DNA of 64,000 bases from Gammaproteobacteria bacterium (GTDB lineage Bacteria; Pseudomonadota; Gammaproteobacteria; Xanthomonadales; Wenzhouxiangellaceae). Positions 56,963-64,000 of this stretch are shown here, one piece after another. Position numbers and translations under genes: made by a program. The stretch's first letter is position 1, and the number at the start of each line of letters is the position of its first letter. The stretch spans positions 54,868 through 118,867 of the forward strand of contig PXBD01000005.1 of assembly GCA_003565625.1 (NCBI GenBank), read 5' to 3'. The notes below the pieces were generated by a model that saw only the letters and a program-made list of their open reading frames with translations, had not been told where the DNA came from and did not search any database.

Positions 56963-59399
56963 GGTCCACGGCCTTGATTGCCCCGAAGCGCTCGATGATT
57001 TTCCACTGCTCTCGCATGGTCTTGCCGACCAGAACAACGAGCAGATCACCCGGACCTGCCGCCTCGAGTGAACGACGAATCCCGTCATTTCCAATCTCGA
57101 CGACCGAGATTTGTCCAGGTGCTACACCCTGAGCCAGCAATTCGGCTCGGAGCAGCTCGGGAATTTCAGCTGGTCCGCGCTGATAGAGCGCGGCATAGTT
57201 GGTACACAGGTAAAAGTCAAAGCGCCCGGCAACGATGGCGGCGACTTCCCGCGCAAAAGCATCGGAGCGGCGTGCACTGACGGCGAAATTGAGGTGTTTG
57301 CGGCCAGCCACAGGGAGCCTGTCCACTACCTTCATCAGGGCACTCACCCCATGCGGATTATGCGCATAGTCGAACAGTACGTGAAACGCGCCAACCTGGT
57401 AATAATTCAAACGCGCTGTCAGGGACCGGGCATCCGGCTTGAAACCTTTGAGCCCAGCCGCAATCGCTGCATCTTCCATCCCGAACGCTGAACAGAGTGC
57501 GACCGCATGAGCGGCATTGCTGACGTTATAGTCCGCCATGCCAGACAGCGTGATCGGGATTTCATCCACCGCGACAACCGGCCGTGCGCCATTGCGAGTG
57601 TGCAACGTAATCCAGCTGCGACCAGCTTGTGCTTCAACGGTGCAGAACACATCAACCGCAGGAAACTCGGCGGCCAGTGATCGGGCTGTTCGAGACGTCG
57701 AAACCAACAGCAATTCCTGCTGGCTGAACGAACTGATCATTGCCCGGCTGCGTTCATCATCGGCATTGAGCACGACACCTTTTTGTGCCCGCAGCGCGAT
57801 CCACTGCTTGATCTCGGCCAACTCCTCAAGGTTTCGCAAACCCAGTTCATCGTTCAGGTGATCAGCTGCCACGTTCAAGCAGGCCGAAAAATCACAGCGG
57901 TCAAACCCGAGCCCGATGCTCCGCGCTCCGCCTCGCGTGGATTCCAGGATCGCGACCTCTACCCCGGGATGACCCAGCACGGTGAGGTGTCCCGGAAGGT
58001 AACCATCCTCCCGGTCACAGATCAAATCACCGTTCACCTTCGATCCCAGCGACGTGGCAAGACCGACCCGGAAACCCGCTCCCAACAGCATCGACTCGAG
58101 CATATGGCAGGTGGTAGTCTTGCCGTTGGTACCGGTCACAGCAAATATCGGTATTCGCCCATCGGCACCGTCCGGATACAGCCAGCACAGCAAGCTGCGC
58201 GCCGCCTCCTCCAACGCGTTTTCATCGTACGTGAATCGATCAAGGCGCGGATTCAGGTCAAAATCCAGTATTCGCCAGCCCGCCGTCGCCTCGACCAGCG
58301 CGACGCTCAGGCATCCGGAATTCAGGGTCGCTGCCAGCTGCGCACTCAGTTCGGCGCATGACGATGGCAGCGCCAACAAGCTCCGGGATGTTGCCACGGT
58401 CTCATTCTCCAGCAGCCCGAAGATCTGACCATCAATCCAGAGCAGATCGATACGGCGCCCTTCCGGAGACCGACCCAGCAGGGTTTCCGGACAAGCTTGC
58501 GACAATCTTTCGGCCAGTGTCTGTATACGATCGGGATCCGTTTCTGCTTGCATCTCGATCAGGCCAGGTCCCGTAGCGCAGGCTAGCCAGACTGGACCGC
58601 CGATCTGCCTCGCAACACGCCGTGCACGTGCCGCACTTGAGATTGCTTGCGCGCCTGTGTCGTGAACCGGCAATCCACTCCGGCTCAACCAGGACAGACG
58701 CTGGGCACGGTTATGCACCAGTCCGTGCCAATCCTTCAGACCTTCAACGCAGAACACTCCGTCCAGGGTCTGTTGATGGCACCCATGGCCAAACCGCAGG
58801 AGGCCATTCGGACGCAAACGGAAAGCGCCTTCGATCGGGTCAAAGGGCTCACGGTCCATTCGATACCAGGGCACCCCCCGACTACGGGCAGCAGAGATAA
58901 GGGCCCTCGCATCGGCTGGGGTGGTGACTTTTGCTGCGGCGGCTTTGAGTTGAGCGAATTCGGCCTGCAAGCGGGAAATCGTGTCGGTTGCAGGAAGATC
59001 GCGAAGCAACCAGGCCCTGACCAGGCGACGAGCCAGGCGAATCGCGCCTGCGACCGTATCCACGTGATCGTACTCAACGACAAAGCGAATCGACGCGTCT
59101 TCCCGCGGGGCGAGGGGCCAGGCCAGGCGAACCATATGGCCCGCGCGGCGCTGCAGATCCAGCGCCAGTTGCGCCAGGAAAGAAGAAGGCTCGCGGGCTT
59201 TTGGCATCGGGCAGTTGCGAACGGGTTCTCCTGCTCCCAAAACCCGGAAATAAAGCTCGGCGAACTCATCAGCGCGATCAGCAGCCGCAGGATCGAAGGT
59301 TGCTTCCTGCGCACCCTCGAAGTTGAGCCAGGCTTCCATCACAGGCCAGTCGGCATGCAGATTGGGAACCGGAAAGGAAAAGGAACGATACAGTCGCAC
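56919..59399 (-). CDS. Cyanophycin-synthetase-like Mur ligase with degenerate ATP-grasp region
   Basis: CphA-type N-domain (ALDLQRRAGHMVRLAW…FVVEYDHVDTVAGAIRLARRLV; LLRFGHGCHQQTLDG) and intact Mur domain (AVTGTNGKTTTCHMLE…AILESTRGGARSIGLGFDRCDFSACLNVAADHL…VLFDYAHNPHG). Probable GTG start at 59399; the ATG at 59486 lies inside the upstream gene. Confidence 0.83.
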   Translation of the reverse strand: MRLYRSFSFPVPNLHADWPVMEAWLNFEGAQEATFDPAAADRADEFAELYFRVLGAGEPVRNCPMPKAREPSSFLAQLALDLQRRAGHMVRLAWPLAPREDASIRFVVEYDHVDTVAGAIRLARRLVRAWLLRDLPATDTISRLQAEFAQLKAAAAKVTTPADARALISAARSRGVPWYRMDREPFDPIEGAFRLRPNGLLRFGHGCHQQTLDGVFCVEGLKDWHGLVHNRAQRLSWLSRSGLPVHDTGAQAISSAARARRVARQIGGPVWLACATGPGLIEMQAETDPDRIQTLAERLSQACPETLLGRSPEGRRIDLLWIDGQIFGLLENETVATSRSLLALPSSCAELSAQLAATLNSGCLSVALVEATAGWRILDFDLNPRLDRFTYDENALEEAARSLLCWLYPDGADGRIPIFAVTGTNGKTTTCHMLESMLLGAGFRVGLATSLGSKVNGDLICDREDGYLPGHLTVLGHPGVEVAILESTRGGARSIGLGFDRCDFSACLNVAADHLNDELGLRNLEELAEIKQWIALRAQKGVVLNADDERSRAMISSFSQQELLLVSTSRTARSLAAEFPAVDVFCTVEAQAGRSWITLHTRNGARPVVAVDEIPITLSGMADYNVSNAAHAVALCSAFGMEDAAIAAGLKGFKPDARSLTARLNYYQVGAFHVLFDYAHNPHGVSALMKVVDRLPVAGRKHLNFAVSARRSDAFAREVAAIVAGRFDFYLCTNYAALYQRGPAEIPELLRAELLAQGVAPGQISVVEIGNDGIRRSLEAAGPGDLLVVLVGKTMREQWKIIERFGAIKAVDLIASGPASAPGASA

Positions 59400-59412
59400 G
59401 CGCCCGGCCTCG

Positions 59413-60399
59413 CTACGATGACCGACGATCGCGTAACCGTCGCAGCCCTTCGGCAATGGAGATTTCCGGTTCGTAGCCCAGATCACGGCGGGCGGCGCTG
59501 ATGTCGTACCAGTGGGCGGTGGCCAGGTGCTCGACCACGAAGCGCGACAGCGGCGGGTCGCTGCGGCGCCCGGTCAGGCGCCAGGCGCCCTCGACGGCGC
59601 CGGCCAGGGTGTTGGCCAGGCCCAGCGGCACCTGGCGGATCGCGGGTTGTTCGCCAACCGCCTCCAGTAGCCGGGCGATGATCTCGCCGTTGGCCAGGGG
59701 CTCGCCGTTGCTGATGAAGTAGGCCTTGCCGGCCGCCGTTGCGGGCCCGGTCAGGTTGTCCAGCGCAAGGATGTGGGCCCGCGCGGCATTGTCGATGTGG
59801 ACGGTATCGATCTTCTTGTCGGATGCCGGCAGGCGCAGCCGCCCGGAACGATTTTTCTCGATCAGGCGCGGCAGCAGCTGGTTGTCGCCCGGCCCCCAGA
59901 TCAGGTGTGGACGCAGGGCGCAGGTTTTCAGGTCCGGGCCGTTGGCCGCCAGCACCGCGCGCTCGGCCCGGGCCTTGGTTTCCGGGTACGGCGCGTGGAA
60001 GTGTGTTGCATAGGGCAGCGATTCATCGCCGTTTTCGATATCGCCACCGCCGTGGACCACGCTGGGCGAGGAGGTGTAGACGAGCAAGCCGATCCCGTGG
60101 GTCGCACAGGCAGCCAGGACGTTGTCGGTCCCGACCACGTTGGGCCGCTCGAAATCCGGCGCGTGCAGCCCCGGCCCGGCCTTGGCGGCCACGTGGATGA
60201 CCGCATCACAGCCTGCGGCCGCGCCCAGCACGGCATCGGCATCGCCGATATCGCCACGGCGGCAGTCCACGCCGAGCGCCTCCAGCTCAGGGTAGGCCGA
60301 GCGGTTCAGGGCGACCACCGCATCGCCGCGTTCGATCAGCTGACGGACGATCGCCTGGCCGAGAAAGCCGCCGCCGCCGGTGACGAGAATTGTCATCAA
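59413..60399 (-). CDS. NAD(P)-dependent SDR, OleD-like (2-alkyl-3-oxoalkanoate reductase family)
   Basis: ILVTGGGGFLGQAIVRQL…VYTSSPSVVHGGGDIENGDESLPY…YPETKARAERAVLAANG…ALRPHLIWGPGDNQLLPRLI…GKAYFISNGEP. Confidence 0.8.
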   Translation of the reverse strand: MMTILVTGGGGFLGQAIVRQLIERGDAVVALNRSAYPELEALGVDCRRGDIGDADAVLGAAAGCDAVIHVAAKAGPGLHAPDFERPNVVGTDNVLAACATHGIGLLVYTSSPSVVHGGGDIENGDESLPYATHFHAPYPETKARAERAVLAANGPDLKTCALRPHLIWGPGDNQLLPRLIEKNRSGRLRLPASDKKIDTVHIDNAARAHILALDNLTGPATAAGKAYFISNGEPLANGEIIARLLEAVGEQPAIRQVPLGLANTLAGAVEGAWRLTGRRSDPPLSRFVVEHLATAHWYDISAARRDLGYEPEISIAEGLRRLRDRRSS

Positions 60400-60430
60400 T
60401 CGATCTCTCTTTTTTAATGCCGAAGTAAGG

Positions 60431-60470
60431 AAACCGCGGATGAACGCAGATTAACGCAGATGAACACGGG
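60431..60470 (+). repeat. 10-bp-period intergenic repeat, copy 4
   Basis: AAACCGCGGATGAACGCAGATTAACGCAGATGAACACGGG. Confidence 0.88.
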
Positions 60471-60543
60471 TATCATGTCGAGCGTCGGGAGTTCCAACGC
60501 CGACGTCTCCCAATCGTCAGCTTCAAGCCACTACGGATTCATC

Positions 60544-62203
<1,660 letters not shown>

Positions 62204-62214
<11 letters not shown>

Positions 62215-63055
62215 AAGGGCGCGGGTTCCAGCCCAGCTGCGCGCGCGCCGGGGCGTCGTCGACCACCAGGTCTTCGGCCTGGCGGGCGAGCATGGCCGGG
62301 GTGACGTCGCGCAGCTTGCCAAGAAGGTGGGCCGCGCCCAGGACCGGGCGCAGGCTCCAGGCCGGCAGCGGCAACAACCTCGCCGGGATTCCCTCGGCAT
62401 CGGCAATGCGGCGCAGCATGGCCGGATAGCTCAGGCGTTCCCCGCCGCCGAGCAGCCATGCTCCCTGGCTGACCGGCCCCAATGAAAGCACTCGGGCCGC
62501 CAGATCGGCCAGGTCCTGGGCGTGGACCGGCGCGCGCAGCCCGCGGCCGGTCACCGGCACGAGCGGCAAACGCCGCATCAGGTTGGCGAGGCGGCGCACG
62601 TTGGCATCCTCGCCGCCGCCGTAAATCATCGTGGTCTTGAGCAGGGTGGCCAGGACATCGCGATCGCGGCACAGGTCAAAAAGCCGTGCCTCCTCGTGGC
62701 GAATCCGCCTCATCAAGGAGCGTTCGAGCGGGTCCGGGGAGTCGGTCTTGAACTCGGTGCTGGCCGAAGACACGGCGACCACCCGGCCGATGCCATCGCC
62801 TGACTGGAGCTGACGCACGGCCAGGCCCACCGGCCCGAAACTGACCAGCACGCTCGGCCGGGCCGGGGCCGGTCCGTCGTCCAGGTCGTGCTGCAGCCAG
62901 GTCACACCTTCGCGGTGGGCATCCGGCGGGCGCCGGGAGACGGCCAGAACGTGAATCCCGGGCCGGTATGAGATCGCGTCCAGGAACCAACGTCCGGCCG
63001 CGGTGCTGGCGCCTAGGACCAGCAGCACGGACTCGGGAGTCAGCGGCCGCGCCAC
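62204..63055 (-). CDS. NAD(P)-binding SDR/epimerase-like protein
   Basis: [19 protein letters not shown]…[21 protein letters not shown]…[17 protein letters not shown]. Likely GTG start at 63055. Confidence 0.78.
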
Positions 63056-63912
63056 AGCGTCAGCGGTGTTATGGCCACCGCGTGAGCATAGATCCCCAGC
63101 CACCAAAGGGTCCGGTTCCACCACGGCCAGGGGAGTTCAGGGTGACGATTGAGGTAGCGCCACAGGCCGAGGTGTTTTTTCCACAGTACCCGCACCGGTC
63201 GCGAGCGCGAGGACACGCCACCGGCGTGGGAAACAGCCACGTCCGAGCGCAGACGAATGGTCCAGCCGGCCTGGTGCAGACGCGCCATCAGGTCCAGGTC
63301 TTCGAAATGCAGCGGGTAGTGCTTGTCGAAACCGCCCACATCAAGCAACGCCTGGCGGCGCAGCAGCATGCAGGCACCTGAGACTGCTTCAACCTCTTCG
63401 GCCGTCTGCGGGGCCGGCAAGTGCGTCAGGTCAATGCCGTTCCGGCCGCGGAAGCGCAGCACTTCATCCAGCACGCGCCGGCGCGTGGGCAGGCGCCGGC
63501 GGCTGCCGCGCTGCTCATTGCCGCTCATGTCGAAAATCCGGCCCGAGACCAGCCCGGCGTCGGGATGGGCATCGAGTTCTTCGACCAGGCGCAACAAGGC
63601 GTCGGGCACCAGCAGGCAGTCGGGGTTGATGATCAACAAATACTCGGTTTCGACCGCGCGCGCGGCCAGGTTGACGCCGCGGCCAAAACCGAGGTTGCGC
63701 GGCGAGCGGCGGATGCGCACGCCCGGCAAGTCGGGCAGTTCTTCCAGGCTGCCGTCGTCGGAGTTGTTGTCGAGCACCTCGACGGCGGGCGGCGCCTTGT
63801 CATCCCCGCGCAGGGCCAGCACACAGCGCTCCAGCCAGCGCCCGGAGTTGTAGTTGACGACGACCGCCGTGACCCTGGCCAGCGGCGATTCAGGGCGGGC
63901 CGGAGAGGACAT
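63040..63912 (-). CDS. Glycosyltransferase family 2
   Basis: TAVVVNYNSGRWLERCVLAL…VLDNNSDDGS…NPDCLLVPDALLRLVEEL…ACMLLRRQALLDVGGFDKHYPLHFEDLDLMARLHQAGW. Confidence 0.92.
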   Translation of the reverse strand: MSSPARPESPLARVTAVVVNYNSGRWLERCVLALRGDDKAPPAVEVLDNNSDDGSLEELPDLPGVRIRRSPRNLGFGRGVNLAARAVETEYLLIINPDCLLVPDALLRLVEELDAHPDAGLVSGRIFDMSGNEQRGSRRRLPTRRRVLDEVLRFRGRNGIDLTHLPAPQTAEEVEAVSGACMLLRRQALLDVGGFDKHYPLHFEDLDLMARLHQAGWTIRLRSDVAVSHAGGVSSRSRPVRVLWKKHLGLWRYLNRHPELPWPWWNRTLWWLGIYAHAVAITPLTLWRGR

Positions 63913-63914
63913 TT

Positions 63915-64000
63915 TCACCGGCGTGTGAACCAGCGCCGCCACCACGGCACATCGAGCCGACAGCGCAGCTCGGCGATTTCGGCATCGCGCTCGGCCAGCA
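63915..64000 (-). CDS. C-terminal end of an ORF running in from the right edge (coiled-coil tail)
   Basis: Minus strand …LAERDAEIAELRCRLDVPWWRRWFTRR* ending at 63915, 2 nt before the GT2 ATG; typical tail of a glycosyltransferase or sulfotransferase neighbour, identity unknown. Confidence 0.55.
   Translation of the reverse strand, partial: LAERDAEIAELRCRLDVPWWRRWFTRR

Overview
This is a gene-dense, high-GC chromosomal window from a gammaproteobacterium. The gene content (Clp-like CRP regulator, fused aspartokinase/DAP decarboxylase, Xps-order gsp genes) suggests Xanthomonadales or Wenzhouxiangella-like Chromatiales; this placement is inference. Almost all of it is core genome. From left to right I see: a partial pgi; an AttEFGH-like ABC operon; an amidohydrolase; ampE; erpA; hemJ; nudE; a HisN/IMPase-family phosphatase; gspGHIJKLMN (minus strand); rsmE; prmA; queD; a membrane pyrophosphatase; a dicarboxylate symporter; a YgjP-like metalloprotease; a YheS-like ABC-F; an SbcD/YhaO + SbcC/YhaN-like pair; speD; a Clp/CRP regulator; a PP2C phosphatase; a LysC-LysA fusion; a PlsC-like acyltransferase; parE; msrB; msrA; an M16 protease; cysQ; queE; the tol-pal cluster with ybgC; ruvABC; yebC; a secreted protein; an alpha/beta hydrolase; aspS; an FmdB-family protein; a small kinase; a cyanophycin-synthetase-like Mur ligase; an OleD-like reductase; ettA; an SDR; a GT2; and a partial ORF. 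I found no CRISPR array, IS element, prophage, rRNA or tRNA. The signals most worth follow-up are: (i) a dispersed intergenic repeat with a 10-bp period (AACCGCGGATGAACGCAGATGAACGCAGATGAA-like) at four places, one supplying the apparent msrA start codon and two forming an inverted pair between tolA and tolR; (ii) a CphA-like protein whose ATP-grasp region looks degenerate while its Mur-ligase half looks intact, directly downstream of an OleD-like reductase; (iii) two orphan promoter-to-terminator units (about 100-117 nt) upstream of pgi and erpA, which are candidate sRNAs or attenuators; (iv) a Clp-type CRP with Glu at the position linked to c-di-GMP binding. No searches were run. All names come from motif and family recognition by eye.
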